DNA of 64,000 nucleotides. Source: Streptomyces coeruleorubidus. Its GTDB lineage: Bacteria > Actinomycetota > Actinomycetes > Streptomycetales > Streptomycetaceae. A program made the translations under genes and the position numbers. A model generated the notes under the pieces. The model ran no database searches. It had not been told where the DNA came from and was given only the letters and a program-made list of their open reading frames with translations. Positions 51,761 through 58,969 of this stretch are shown one piece after another. Location of the stretch: the NCBI RefSeq assembly GCF_028885415.1, contig NZ_CP118527.1:2294001-2358000 (forward strand). The letters run 5' to 3'. How positions within the stretch are numbered: position 1 is the first letter of the stretch; each line of letters opens with the position of its first letter.

Positions 51761-51814
51761 CTCCTGATCTGAGGGAGCTTTGGAACCGGCGTTCATCGCC
51801 GGTGAGATCAGGAG
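51761..51814 (-). promoter_or_regulatory. Leader hairpin that can mask the ribosome site of the transfer operon
   Basis: In the minus-strand transcript CTCCTGATCT (51814-51805) can pair with AGATCAGGAG (51770-51761), which contains the AGGAG ribosome site eight bases before the ATG at 51752. A smaller hairpin CCGGCG-ATGAA-CGCCGG (51802-51786) lies in the loop. Confidence 0.55.
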
Positions 51815-51849
51815 ACCGCGAGAGGTGGTGGACGCATCACGGTCCGTAT

Positions 51850-51898
51850 GGACGTTTAGGGACGTCTGAGCTATCGTCAAAACGTCCCCGATACGTCC
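51850..51898. promoter_or_regulatory. Operator region with four GGACGT half-sites in the AICE control region
   Basis: GGACGT at 51850 and 51860 and its reverse complement ACGTCC at 51882 and 51893, i.e. two direct half-sites facing two others. They lie between the divergent transfer operon and the HTH regulator, 17-65 bp before the regulator start. Confidence 0.55.
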
Positions 51899-51914
51899 CA
51901 CGAGAGGGCACGCC

Positions 51915-52646
51915 ATGGCGAACGAGCGTCTGCGCGCGGCGATTTCAGCGAAGGGCGAGACCATCCAGTCGGTAGCCCAGCACGTTGGGGTCGACCCCAA
52001 GAGCGTGGAGCGCTGGATCACGACCAACCGCACGCCGCATCGGGGGCACCGCTGGAAGGCCGCGAGCTTCCTCGGCGTCGACGAGGTCTACCTGTGGCCC
52101 ACCGTCGAGAAGCAGGCAGAGTCCGCGAGCACCTCTGAGCTGATCACGTACTACCCGCACCGGGGCGCCGTACCGGCCGCCCTGTGGTCATCGCTCATCG
52201 AGAAGGCGAAGGACCAGGTCGACATCCTCGTGTACGCGGGTCTGTTCCTCTTCGACAACCACCCGGATCTCCCTTACGAGCTGGCGGACAAGGCCAAGGC
52301 TGGAGCCCAAGTTCGGGTCCTGCTCGGCGACCCCGACTCGGAGATGGTCCGTCAGCGCGGCGAAGAGGAAGGCATAGGTGACGACCTGGCCGCGCGCGCC
52401 CGGATCACCCGTCGCTACCTCGAACCGGCGATGAAGACCCCGGGCGTAGAGGTCCGGCTGCACGACACGATCCTGTACAACTCGATCTATCGGTTCGACG
52501 ACGACGTGTTGGTGAACCCGCACGTGCTTGGAGCACCGGCCGGGCAGAACCCGGTGCTGCACTTCCGGTACATCCCCGGCGCCCGCACCTTCCGGCACTA
52601 CATGCGGAGCTTCGACTACACGTGGGAGCGCGGTCGGCCCGCGTAG
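51915..52646 (+). CDS. HTH regulator with a phospholipase-D-like C-terminal domain
   Basis: 243 residues. N-terminal XRE-like HTH (ERLRAAISAKGETIQSVAQHV, GVDPKSVERWITTNR; about 1-60). The C-terminal 170 residues resemble the DUF5919/PLD-like domain (VDILVYAGLFLFD; GAQVRVLLGDPDSEMV; HDTILYNSIYRFDDDVLVN) with one HxxxxxN pattern but not a full HKD pair. Divergent from the transfer operon and facing the GGACGT repeats, so probably the master repressor of the element. The sensor role of the PLD-like part is unknown. Confidence 0.78.
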   Translation: MANERLRAAISAKGETIQSVAQHVGVDPKSVERWITTNRTPHRGHRWKAASFLGVDEVYLWPTVEKQAESASTSELITYYPHRGAVPAALWSSLIEKAKDQVDILVYAGLFLFDNHPDLPYELADKAKAGAQVRVLLGDPDSEMVRQRGEEEGIGDDLAARARITRRYLEPAMKTPGVEVRLHDTILYNSIYRFDDDVLVNPHVLGAPAGQNPVLHFRYIPGARTFRHYMRSFDYTWERGRPA

Positions 52647-52669
52647 CAACGGCTCGGCGCCTTCAGGGG

Positions 52670-52712
52670 CCGGGGCTGCGGGCGCCGGCGGAACCGGCAC
52701 CCGGTCCACGGC
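52670..52712 (+). repeat. 43-bp direct repeat, copy 2 (before the Nudix gene)
   Basis: 42 of 43 bases equal to 49593-49635, same orientation. Here it is noncoding, between the regulator stop (52646) and the Nudix start (52751). Confidence 0.9.
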
Positions 52713-52750
52713 CGATTCGGTTCGTCTGCCAGACGTGCGAGGCTGGAGAC

Positions 52751-53221
52751 ATGGCGCGAGTCGACTACTTCAACGATCCGAACGCCCCGAAGGCGAACAG
52801 CATCGTCCCGTCCGTAACCGCGGTGGCGCTGAACGACGCCGGGGAAATCCTGCTGATCCACAAGACGGACAACGACCTCTGGGCCCTGCCCGGCGGCGGG
52901 GTCGACGTCGGCGAGTCAGCGCCCGACGCAGCCGTACGGGAGACGAAGGAAGAGACCGGCTTCGACGTCGAGGTGACCGGCCTGGTCGGCACCTACACCA
53001 ACCCGGCCCACGTCATGGCGTACGACGACGGCGAAGTGCGCCAGCAGTTCTCCATCTGCTTCCGGGCCCGTATCGTCGGCGGTGAGCTGCGCACCAGCAG
53101 CGAGAGCAAGGAAGTGGCGTTCGTCCACCCCAGTCGACTGGACAGCCTGAACATCCATCCGTCGATGCGGATGCGGATCGATCACGGGTTGGCGAACCGG
53201 CCGGAGCCTTACGTCGGCTGA
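52751..53221 (+). CDS. Nudix hydrolase (Pif-like)
   Basis: 156 residues with a complete Nudix box, GGGVDVGESAPDAAVRETKE followed by ETGF (Gx5Ex7REx2EExG). Substrate would be a nucleoside diphosphate derivative. In pSAM2 the Nudix-motif protein Pif blocks redundant transfer between donors; position and family suggest the same exclusion role. Start ATG at 52751; ribosome site GGAG is close (2 bases). Ends 13 bp inside the convergent HD gene. Confidence 0.85.
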   Translation: MARVDYFNDPNAPKANSIVPSVTAVALNDAGEILLIHKTDNDLWALPGGGVDVGESAPDAAVRETKEETGFDVEVTGLVGTYTNPAHVMAYDDGEVRQQFSICFRARIVGGELRTSSESKEVAFVHPSRLDSLNIHPSMRMRIDHGLANRPEPYVG

Positions 53222-53769
53222 TCACCGAGGCGAGCGCGCGTCCGCTCCACGGCGGCCCCGAGGTACGGACGCGCCTTGCTGATCGCGTTGTGCACCTCGC
53301 TGCCCGCCTCGTACCGCTCCAGGATCTCGTCAATACGGCGGTCGAAGTCGAAGGACTGCCCAGCCGGACCGGTCGTCATGTCGGCGTAGATCAAGGCGTC
53401 CAGGACGGGAGAATCCTCCCGCTCATACACGGCCAACTCATCGGAGAGCCCGCGCTGTTCAGCCTCGTACACAGCGCCGGAGTGGTGGGCGACCAGGCGA
53501 ACGAGCCGGGACGGTGCCCCGAGGGTTTCCAGGTAGCGCGCTCCGTCAAGAGGATGAAACCCCGTTCCCCGCAGCTCCGGGGCGTAGCCGATGTCGTGCA
53601 ACCATGCGGCGGCGACGAGGAGATCCTGATCCTCTGCGGACACAGCCGCCGAAGCCTCACGCGCACGCGCTGCCACGGCCTGAGTGTGCAGCCAGCGGTT
53701 CCCGAGCGGAGGCAAGAGCGACTCGGCCAGCTCGGCCGCGCCTTGGGGCGTGTCCAGTCCAGAGGTCAT
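53209..53769 (-). CDS. HD-domain phosphohydrolase
   Basis: 186 residues. Metal-binding HD motif H58-D59 (WLHDIGY), with upstream H28 (RWLHTQAVAA) and downstream HH in RLVAHHSGAV and ADMTTGP. Member of the small HD superfamily (nucleotide phosphohydrolases). Convergent with the Nudix gene. Possibly AICE cargo; biological substrate unknown. Start ATG at 53769; a GTG three codons earlier is also possible. Confidence 0.8.
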   Translation of the reverse strand: MTSGLDTPQGAAELAESLLPPLGNRWLHTQAVAARAREASAAVSAEDQDLLVAAAWLHDIGYAPELRGTGFHPLDGARYLETLGAPSRLVRLVAHHSGAVYEAEQRGLSDELAVYEREDSPVLDALIYADMTTGPAGQSFDFDRRIDEILERYEAGSEVHNAISKARPYLGAAVERTRARLGDQPT

Positions 53770-54328
53770 AGATCGCACCGTAGCCCAACAGGGCAGGTCT
53801 CTGAAGTCGCCGACCGGCCGCTCCGGATCACTGACGCGGTAAGACTTTCCCTACTTCATCAAGGCCCGCGCACGGCGCGGGCGCGCGCCGCCTCTGCGGC
53901 GCGGCCTGCCTCCTGTCTTCGCCCCGGCTGGCCGCGCCCGGCGGCGCGCTCGGCGGCTGCGGCCATGAAGTAGGAGACACCCTCTGTGGCTGGGGCGGTC
54001 GGCTCCACGGCTTTAGGCAGCCACCATGGGGCGAGCCTCGAAGATCATGGCCCCAACGTCGTGCTTTAACGGGCAGGTCCACAGACTGCCCGACTCGCCG
54101 GAAGCTTACGGGGCCATGATCACTCGCCCCATGGCAGCTCCCGCCCAAAGCCGCTCCACCGACCTCGTAGATGTCTGCGCGTGGCCACGTCATCTCTCCT
54201 TGGCATCACGTGGAGCGTAGTAATTGTTGCGGACGGTGATCAGCGGAGGTGAAGCTGAGCTGGATGCACCGGATCCCAGCGAGCGCGGACGGAACCGCGC
54301 AGGTCGCGGTGCGCGAGGAGAGCGTGCG
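53770..54328. other. Noncoding structured region of the AICE
   Basis: About 560 bp without a supported gene. It contains nested inverted repeats. CCTACTTCAT/ATGAAGTAGG (53850-53859 and 53965-53974) encloses several GC-rich stems. A two-part long palindrome spans 54025-54133. A plausible single-strand origin, transfer locus (clt) or regulatory RNA; the leader of the 54329 gene is at its end. Confidence 0.6.
54025..54133. repeat. Long interrupted palindrome with inner hairpin
   Basis: Outer arms CATGGGGCGAG (54025-54035) and CTCGCCCCATG (54123-54133); inner arms GATCATGGCCCC (54043-54054) and GGGGCCATGATC (54110-54121), all perfect. The loop holds a further hairpin CGGGCAG/CTGCCCG (54070-54092). 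Confidence 0.8.
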
Positions 54329-54616
54329 ATGCGGATGATGATGAAGGCCCGCATGGACACCCAGATGTCGAATCAGGTGACGAAGGGCGGAGCGATGCCT
54401 GACTCGGTGAAGTCGGCCATCGAGCGGCTGAAGCCGGAGGCCGCCTACTTCACTCCCGAGGGCGGGCGTTCCATGATTCTCGTATTCGACATGCAGGACA
54501 GCTCAGAGTTGCCCTCCATCGCCGACCCGTTCTTCCAAGAGATGGGCGCGGAAGTCACATTTGAGCCGGTCATGAACCTCGACGAATTGCAGAGGGGCCT
54601 TGCTGCCCTGAAGTAG
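54329..54616 (+). CDS. Small DUF3303-like hypothetical protein
   Basis: 95 residues (MRMMMKARMDTQMSNQ...; KPEAAYFTPEGGRSMILVFD). Predicted alpha/beta ferredoxin-like fold like the small 'DUF3303-like' proteins of actinomycetes. GAGGAG eight bases before the ATG at 54329. Last gene inside the element, so it is probably cargo. Function unknown. Confidence 0.7.
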   Translation: MRMMMKARMDTQMSNQVTKGGAMPDSVKSAIERLKPEAAYFTPEGGRSMILVFDMQDSSELPSIADPFFQEMGAEVTFEPVMNLDELQRGLAALK

Positions 54617-54709
54617 CTTCGGGACGAAGAGGTCTCCTCTTCCAGACTGACGACGGCCGGGCGCAGAGTCTGGGCCGTCCAAGGCCAGCCGACGCCGACC
54701 GACAACGAC

Positions 54710-54750
54710 AGAAGCCCACGGCATCTGAACTGTCAGAGCCGTGGGCTTCT
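54710..54750 (+). terminator. Terminator after the last AICE gene
   Basis: 13-bp stem AGAAGCCCACGGC/GCCGTGGGCTTCT with a 15-base loop, followed by TCTGTCCC. About 95 bp after the stop at 54616. Confidence 0.75.
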
Positions 54751-54915
54751 TCTGTCCCGCTGGTCAGCGGAAGGGCTGTGTAGTAGACCGGCATGTAAGC
54801 GCCCTGCCGGGGCCGTCCTCGGGCCGTGGAAGGGCGCTCAACGGTGACCAACGCCGACAACTGCCGACAGCTCAACAGCAGGTCAGGACGTTGATCGATA
54901 AGGCGGCCGCAGGTC
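54751..54915. other. Right-end noncoding sequence of the AICE
   Basis: No gene. AGCAGGTCAG at 54877-54886 is shared with 45293-45302 near the left end, a candidate integrase arm-type site. Confidence 0.5.
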
Positions 54916-54927
54916 ACGGCCGCCGAT

Positions 54928-54943
54928 GATCAGTTGTGGCTGT
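54928..54943. other. attR core, overlapping the dapD stop
   Basis: Second copy of GATCAGTTGTGGCTGT; the reverse complement reads the last dapD codons (Ser-His-Asn-stop). Extended match to attL 54916-54943. Confidence 0.85.
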
Positions 54944-55919
54944 GCAGGATCTCGTTCAGCCCGCCCCACACCGCGTTGTTCGGCCGGGCCTCGACGGTGC
55001 CGGTGACCGAGTTGCGGCGGAAGAGGATGTTGGAGGCGCCGGACAGCTCGCGGGCCTTGACGATCTGGCCGTCGGGCATGGTGACGCGGGTGCCGGCTGT
55101 GACGTAGAGGCCGGCCTCGACGACGCACTCGTCGCCGAGGGCGATGCCGACGCCCGCCTCCGCACCGATCAGGCAGCGCTCGCCGATGGAGATGATGACG
55201 TTGCCGCCGCCGGACAGCGTGCCCATGGTCGAGGCGCCGCCGCCGATGTCCGAGCCGTCGCCGATCACGACGCCCGCGGAGATACGGCCCTCGACCATCG
55301 ACGTGCCGAGCGTGCCGGCGTTGAAGTTGACGAAGCCCTCGTGCATGACGGTGGTGCCCTCGGCGAGGTGCGCACCGAGGCGGACCCGGTCGGCGTCGGC
55401 GATCCGGACGCCCTTGGGGGCCACGTAGTCGGTCATCCGCGGGAACTTGTCGACGGAGGTCACCTGGAGGTGCAGGCCCTCGGCGCGGGCGTTCAGCCGC
55501 ACCTTCTCGAGGTCGTCGACGGCGACCGGGCCGAGCGAGGTCCAGGCGACGTTGGCGAGGAAGCCGAACATGCCGTCCAGGCTCTGGCCGTGCGGCTTGA
55601 CCAGGCGGTGGGAGAGCAGGTGCAGGCGCAGGTAGACGTCGTGCGCGTCGATCGGCTTCTCGTCGAGCGAGGCGATGACCGTGCGGACCGCGACCACCTC
55701 GACGCCCCGGCGGGCGTCCGGGCCGATCGCCGCGGTCGCACCGCCGCCGAGCAGCTGCGCGGCACGCTCGGCGGACAGCCGCTCGGTGCCGGACGGGCCG
55801 GGCTCCTTGGCCAGTTCAGGGGCGGGGAACCAGGTGTCGAGAACGGTACCGTCGGCGGCGATCGTGGCGAGGCCGGCGGCCACGGCGCCGGTGGGGCGAG
55901 GAGCAGTCGTGTCGGTCAT
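54930..55919 (-). CDS. dapD: Tetrahydrodipicolinate N-succinyltransferase
   Basis: 329 residues, full length for the actinobacterial DapD. It transfers succinyl from succinyl-CoA to tetrahydrodipicolinate in diaminopimelate/lysine synthesis. N-terminal helical domain, then the left-handed beta-helix made of hexapeptide repeats ([42 protein letters not shown] in part), then a C-terminal domain. The last codons and the stop lie in the AICE core repeat, so insertion does not change the protein. Upstream, a 21-bp tandem repeat lies at 56040-56081. Confidence 0.93.
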   Translation of the reverse strand: MTDTTAPRPTGAVAAGLATIAADGTVLDTWFPAPELAKEPGPSGTERLSAERAAQLLGGGATAAIGPDARRGVEVVAVRTVIASLDEKPIDAHDVYLRLHLLSHRLVKPHGQSLDGMFGFLANVAWTSLGPVAVDDLEKVRLNARAEGLHLQVTSVDKFPRMTDYVAPKGVRIADADRVRLGAHLAEGTTVMHEGFVNFNAGTLGTSMVEGRISAGVVIGDGSDIGGGASTMGTLSGGGNVIISIGERCLIGAEAGVGIALGDECVVEAGLYVTAGTRVTMPDGQIVKARELSGASNILFRRNSVTGTVEARPNNAVWGGLNEILHSHN

Positions 55920-56039
55920 GAGGGCAACCTAACCGGCGGACGGCGGTCGATGCGAACCGGTACGGGGGCGTCTCACGTGCCGGGCGGTACGTCTCGGCGC
56001 AGGTCGTCGGGACGCGCCCCGGCGGCCCCCGCCGTCGGC

Positions 56040-56081
56040 ATCATTGCCGGTGGCGACGCGATCATTACCGGTGACGACGCG
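56040..56081. repeat. 21-bp tandem direct repeat upstream of dapD
   Basis: Two adjacent 21-bp units (56040-56060 and 56061-56081) with 19 identical positions, sharing ATCATT, CCGGTG and CGACGCG. They lie 120-160 bp before the dapD start in a Pro/His-codon-like low-complexity region that continues to 56217. Regulatory role possible but unproven. Confidence 0.7.
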
Positions 56082-56217
56082 GCAGCCGCCCCACCACCGG
56101 CACTCACTCCTGCAGCCCCGCAGCAACCCCGCCACCGGCCACTCACACCCGCAGCCCGGCAGCCGCCGCCACCACCGGCATCACCCCCACACCCCCCATC
56201 CACCCCACCTCCGGCAC

Positions 56218-56766
56218 TCACATCCCCGCCCCCGCGACAACCCGCCCCAACACCTCCCGGGCATACGCCTCGTCATACGGCACCCCGGTCAGCAGCACCT
56301 GAAGACAGATGCCGTCGACGACCGCCACCAGCGCCCGCGCGGTCACCGGATCCGTACGCCGGGACAACAGCTCGGCGACCCCCTCGGCCCACTCGGCGGC
56401 GACGGGCCGCAGGGCGGGCCGGCGCAGGGCGGCGAGGTAGAGCTCGTACTCCAGCTCGACGCCGGTGCGGTCACCCGCCAGCCACTCCCCCATCCACGCG
56501 GCGAGTGCGGCGGCCAGGTCGGTGTGGGGATCCTCCAGCCCGCCGCGCCCGGCGACGACCTTGGCGAAGCCCTCGTTGGCCTGCCGCAGCGCGGCGACCA
56601 GCAGTTCGTCGAGGGTCTTGAAGTGGTACGTCGTCGAGCCGAGCGGCACATCGGCCTCGGCGGCGGCGGTGCGGTGGCTCAGCCCGGCGATGCCCTTCGC
56701 CCCGACGACCCGGATCGCCGCGTCGATGATCCGCTGTCGCCGCTCGGGGTCGTGGCGCCGGGGCAT
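56218..56766 (-). CDS. TetR-family repressor of the SMR pump
   Basis: 182 residues. HTH about 22-45 (GLSHRTAAAEADVPLGSTTYHF), helical ligand domain. The ATG shares its A with the stop of the SMR gene (TGATG), so both are co-translated. Probably binds the palindrome at 57087-57102. Confidence 0.86.
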   Translation of the reverse strand: MPRRHDPERRQRIIDAAIRVVGAKGIAGLSHRTAAAEADVPLGSTTYHFKTLDELLVAALRQANEGFAKVVAGRGGLEDPHTDLAAALAAWMGEWLAGDRTGVELEYELYLAALRRPALRPVAAEWAEGVAELLSRRTDPVTARALVAVVDGICLQVLLTGVPYDEAYAREVLGRVVAGAGM

Positions 56767-57086
56767 CAGTGCGCACCTCCCAGGTTCAGCACAACGACCC
56801 CGAGGATGATCAGCGCGATCCCGGCGGCCTTGGCGACGGTCATCCCCTCCCCCAGGAAGAGGAACCCGATGGTGGCGATGGCGGCGGTGCCGACGCCGGC
56901 CCAGATGGCGTAGGCCGTTCCGACGGAGACGGTCTTCAGCGTCTGCGCGAGCAGCGCGAAGGAGACGAGGTAGCCGAGGAGTGTCAGCAGCGAGGGTCCG
57001 AGCCTGCTGAAGCCCTCGCTGTACTTCATGGCGGTCGTCGCGCCCACTTCGGCGGCGATGGCCGTGGCCAGCAGCAGATAACCCAT
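56766..57086 (-). CDS. Small multidrug resistance (EmrE/QacE) efflux protein
   Basis: 106 residues, four membrane helices. E13 (AIAAEVGATTAMK) corresponds to the essential EmrE glutamate; KYSEGF and AYAIWAGVGTA are SMR signatures. It exports quaternary ammonium or similar cations with proton exchange. There is no ribosome site before the ATG at 57086; TACGCT lies 7 bp upstream, the spacing of a leaderless promoter, and overlaps the operator palindrome. Confidence 0.9.
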   Translation of the reverse strand: MGYLLLATAIAAEVGATTAMKYSEGFSRLGPSLLTLLGYLVSFALLAQTLKTVSVGTAYAIWAGVGTAAIATIGFLFLGEGMTVAKAAGIALIILGVVVLNLGGAH

Positions 57087-57102
57087 GTGTACGAGCGTAC
57101 AC
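57087..57102. promoter_or_regulatory. TetR operator overlapping the SMR promoter
   Basis: GTGTACGAGCGTACAC, perfect 7-bp arms with a 2-bp centre, directly abutting the SMR start codon. A related GTAC-AC-CC-GTAC sequence follows at 57110-57119. Confidence 0.65.
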
Positions 57103-57255
57103 AACATCTGTACACCCGTACGCAACGCGAGGAGAGATACCGCTTTCAACAAACGCCTCACAGGGGTCCCCCTGGTCCACTACGGTGTCAGCGATCACAC
57201 ACCGGGCCACCACAACTGCGCCGCTGTAAAGGGTGCCCGCCGGAGGAAAAAGCGC

Positions 57256-58086
57256 ATGTCAGAAGAGAAGTCCCGGCCCCCACTGGACCGCCCGTGGGAG
57301 AGCGGCTGGGCCCCGGACACCACCCGGGCACCGGGAACGCGACGGCTGTGGCTGGCGGGTGCCCTCGCCCTCGCCACGGTCTCCGCGTGCGTGACGGCGA
57401 TCGCCGTGATGGACAGCCGGACCGGCGAGCCGGCCCCTTCGGCGGCGCAGCCGACGGCCCTCAGCAGCTCGGCGCCGGGCGGCCTGATCTCCTTCGCAAC
57501 GCCCTCCAAGACGGGGAAAGCGCCCGCCAAGCACCACAAGCGCCCGTCCCCCACGCCTACCCGAAGCACATCGCCCCGCCCCGACGCCAGTCCGGAGCCG
57601 CACACGAAGGCGCCCAAGCCCCCGGCGTCCCACCGGACTTCACCGCCGGCCACGCCCCCGGCCGCGAAGACCGGGACCTCCATACGCTCCGTCAACTACC
57701 CCGACCGCTACTGGCAGACCAGCGGCGGCTACGTCACCCTCGCCCCGGCCGGCTCGGCCTCGGCCCGCCGCAACGCCACGTTCGAACGGGTGGCGGGCCT
57801 GGCCGATTCCTCCTGCTACTCCTTCACCACGGCCGACGGCACCTACCTCCGTCACCGCAACTTCGTCCTGCGCACGGAACGCGACGACGACTCGTCGCTC
57901 TTCCGCAAGGACGCCACCTTCTGCCCCCGCCCCGCGGCCTCCTCGGGCGCGGTCATGCTGGAGTCCGTGAACTATCCGGGCCGCTTCCTGCGCCACCGCA
58001 ACTTCCAGCTCCGCCTGGAGCCGTACCAGCACGACGGCCTGTACCTCGCGGACTCGTCGTTCCGCCTGGTGGCCGGGCTGGACTGA
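57256..58086 (+). CDS. Membrane-anchored protein with an AbfB (CBM42-like) domain
   Basis: 276 residues. Cytoplasmic N-terminus (about 30 residues), one membrane segment (RLWLAGALALATVSACVTAI), a Pro/Thr/Ser-rich linker to about residue 135, then a beta-trefoil AbfB domain (SIRSVNYPDRYWQTSGGYV; GTYLRHRNFVLR; SVNYPGRFLRHRNFQLRLEP). AbfB domains bind arabinose side chains. No catalytic domain. GGAGG nine bases before the ATG. Possible surface adhesin for plant arabinan. Confidence 0.83.
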   Translation: MSEEKSRPPLDRPWESGWAPDTTRAPGTRRLWLAGALALATVSACVTAIAVMDSRTGEPAPSAAQPTALSSSAPGGLISFATPSKTGKAPAKHHKRPSPTPTRSTSPRPDASPEPHTKAPKPPASHRTSPPATPPAAKTGTSIRSVNYPDRYWQTSGGYVTLAPAGSASARRNATFERVAGLADSSCYSFTTADGTYLRHRNFVLRTERDDDSSLFRKDATFCPRPAASSGAVMLESVNYPGRFLRHRNFQLRLEPYQHDGLYLADSSFRLVAGLD

Positions 58087-58094
58087 ACACGCGA

Positions 58095-58127
58095 AAGGGG
58101 CGGTACCCCGGCAGGGTGCCGCCCCTT
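58095..58127. terminator. Bidirectional terminator between the AbfB gene and the suf operon
   Basis: 14-bp stem AAGGGGCGGTACCC/GGGTGCCGCCCCTT (one G-T pair) with loop CGGCA, midway between the convergent stops at 58086 and 58155. Confidence 0.85.
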
Positions 58128-58154
58128 CGTCAGTCAGTGGGTCTCAGACGGATC

Positions 58155-58487
58155 TCAGACGTTGAACCCGAGCGCCCGAAGCTGCTCCCGCCCATCGTCC
58201 GTGATCTTGTCGGGGCCCCACGGCGGCATCCAGACCCAGTTGATGCGCAACTCGTTGACGAGGCCGTCCGTGGCGGACTTCGCCTGGTCCTCGATGACGT
58301 CCGTCAGCGGGCAGGCCGCCGAGGTCAGGGTCATGTCGACGGTCGCGATGTTCGACTCGTCGACGTGGATGCCGTAGATCAGGCCGAGGTTGACGACGTC
58401 GATGCCCAGCTCGGGGTCGACGACGTCCATCAGGGCCTCACGGAGTTCTTCCTCCGAGGCCGGCTTCATCTCCACGGTCTCGCTCAT
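58155..58487 (-). CDS. DUF59/MIP18-family Fe-S assembly factor (SufT-like)
   Basis: 110 residues: MDVVDPELGIDVVNLGLIYG and TSAACPLTDVI, the MIP18 (DUF59) core with its conserved Cys. Such proteins help mature Fe-S proteins. Last gene of the suf operon, coupled to sufU by ATGA. Confidence 0.88.
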   Translation of the reverse strand: MSETVEMKPASEEELREALMDVVDPELGIDVVNLGLIYGIHVDESNIATVDMTLTSAACPLTDVIEDQAKSATDGLVNELRINWVWMPPWGPDKITDDGREQLRALGFNV

Positions 58488-58954
58488 GCCGTCGTCTCCT
58501 TCTCGGCGTCGGCGCCGCCCAGCACCTGGGCCGTCGCGTCCTTCCAGGCCATCCAGCTCAGCAGGGCGCACTTGACCCGGGCCGGGTACTTGGAGACCCC
58601 GGCGAACGCGACCGCGTCCTCCAGGATCTCCTCCATCGCGTCGTCGGGTTCGAGCTTCCCCTTGGACTGCATCAGCTCCAGGAAGGTCTCCTGGATCTTC
58701 CGCGCGTCGGAGAAGTCCTTGCCGACGAGGAGTTCGTTCAGTACGGAGGCCGAGGCCTGGCTGATCGAGCAGCCCTGGCCCTCGTACGAAACGTCCTCGA
58801 TCTTCGTTCCGTCGTACTTCACGCGCAGCGTGATCTCGTCACCGCACGTCGGGTTGACGTGGTGCACCTCGGCGTCGCCATCCCGCAAGCCCCGCCCGTG
58901 CGGGTTCTTGTAGTGGTCCAGGATGACTTCCTGGTACATGGAGTCCAGTTTCAC
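58484..58954 (-). CDS. sufU: Iron-sulphur scaffold / sulphur-transfer protein SufU
   Basis: 156 residues. Zinc ligands are visible: NPTCGD, GQGCSIS and ARVKCALL, the three Cys of SufU. It accepts persulphide from SufS. 15 bp after sufS. Confidence 0.92.
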   Translation of the reverse strand: MKLDSMYQEVILDHYKNPHGRGLRDGDAEVHHVNPTCGDEITLRVKYDGTKIEDVSYEGQGCSISQASASVLNELLVGKDFSDARKIQETFLELMQSKGKLEPDDAMEEILEDAVAFAGVSKYPARVKCALLSWMAWKDATAQVLGGADAEKETTA

Positions 58955-58969
58955 CGTTCAGCACGCCCT

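Larger units (their letters stand above)
45266..54943. mobile_element. Integrative and conjugative element (AICE) inserted in the dapD 3' end
   Basis: About 9.7 kb bounded by a 16-bp direct repeat, GATCAGTTGTGGCTGT (45266-45281 and 54928-54943). Gene order is that of pSAM2/SLP1-like elements: int, xis, rep, small Spd proteins, SpdB-like DUF2637 protein, TraB translocase, regulatory protein, divergent regulator, Nudix. The integrase abuts the left repeat. The right repeat carries the last codons and stop of dapD, so the target gene stays functional. All modules look intact; the element may still excise and transfer. Confidence 0.9.

Noticed and set aside
54026..54220. Small plus-strand gene in the structured AICE region
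   Set aside because: Its sequence is the long palindrome itself; no ribosome site and no protein-like composition.
54741..54929. Small gene at the AICE right end
   Set aside because: Starts inside the terminator hairpin and has no ribosome site.
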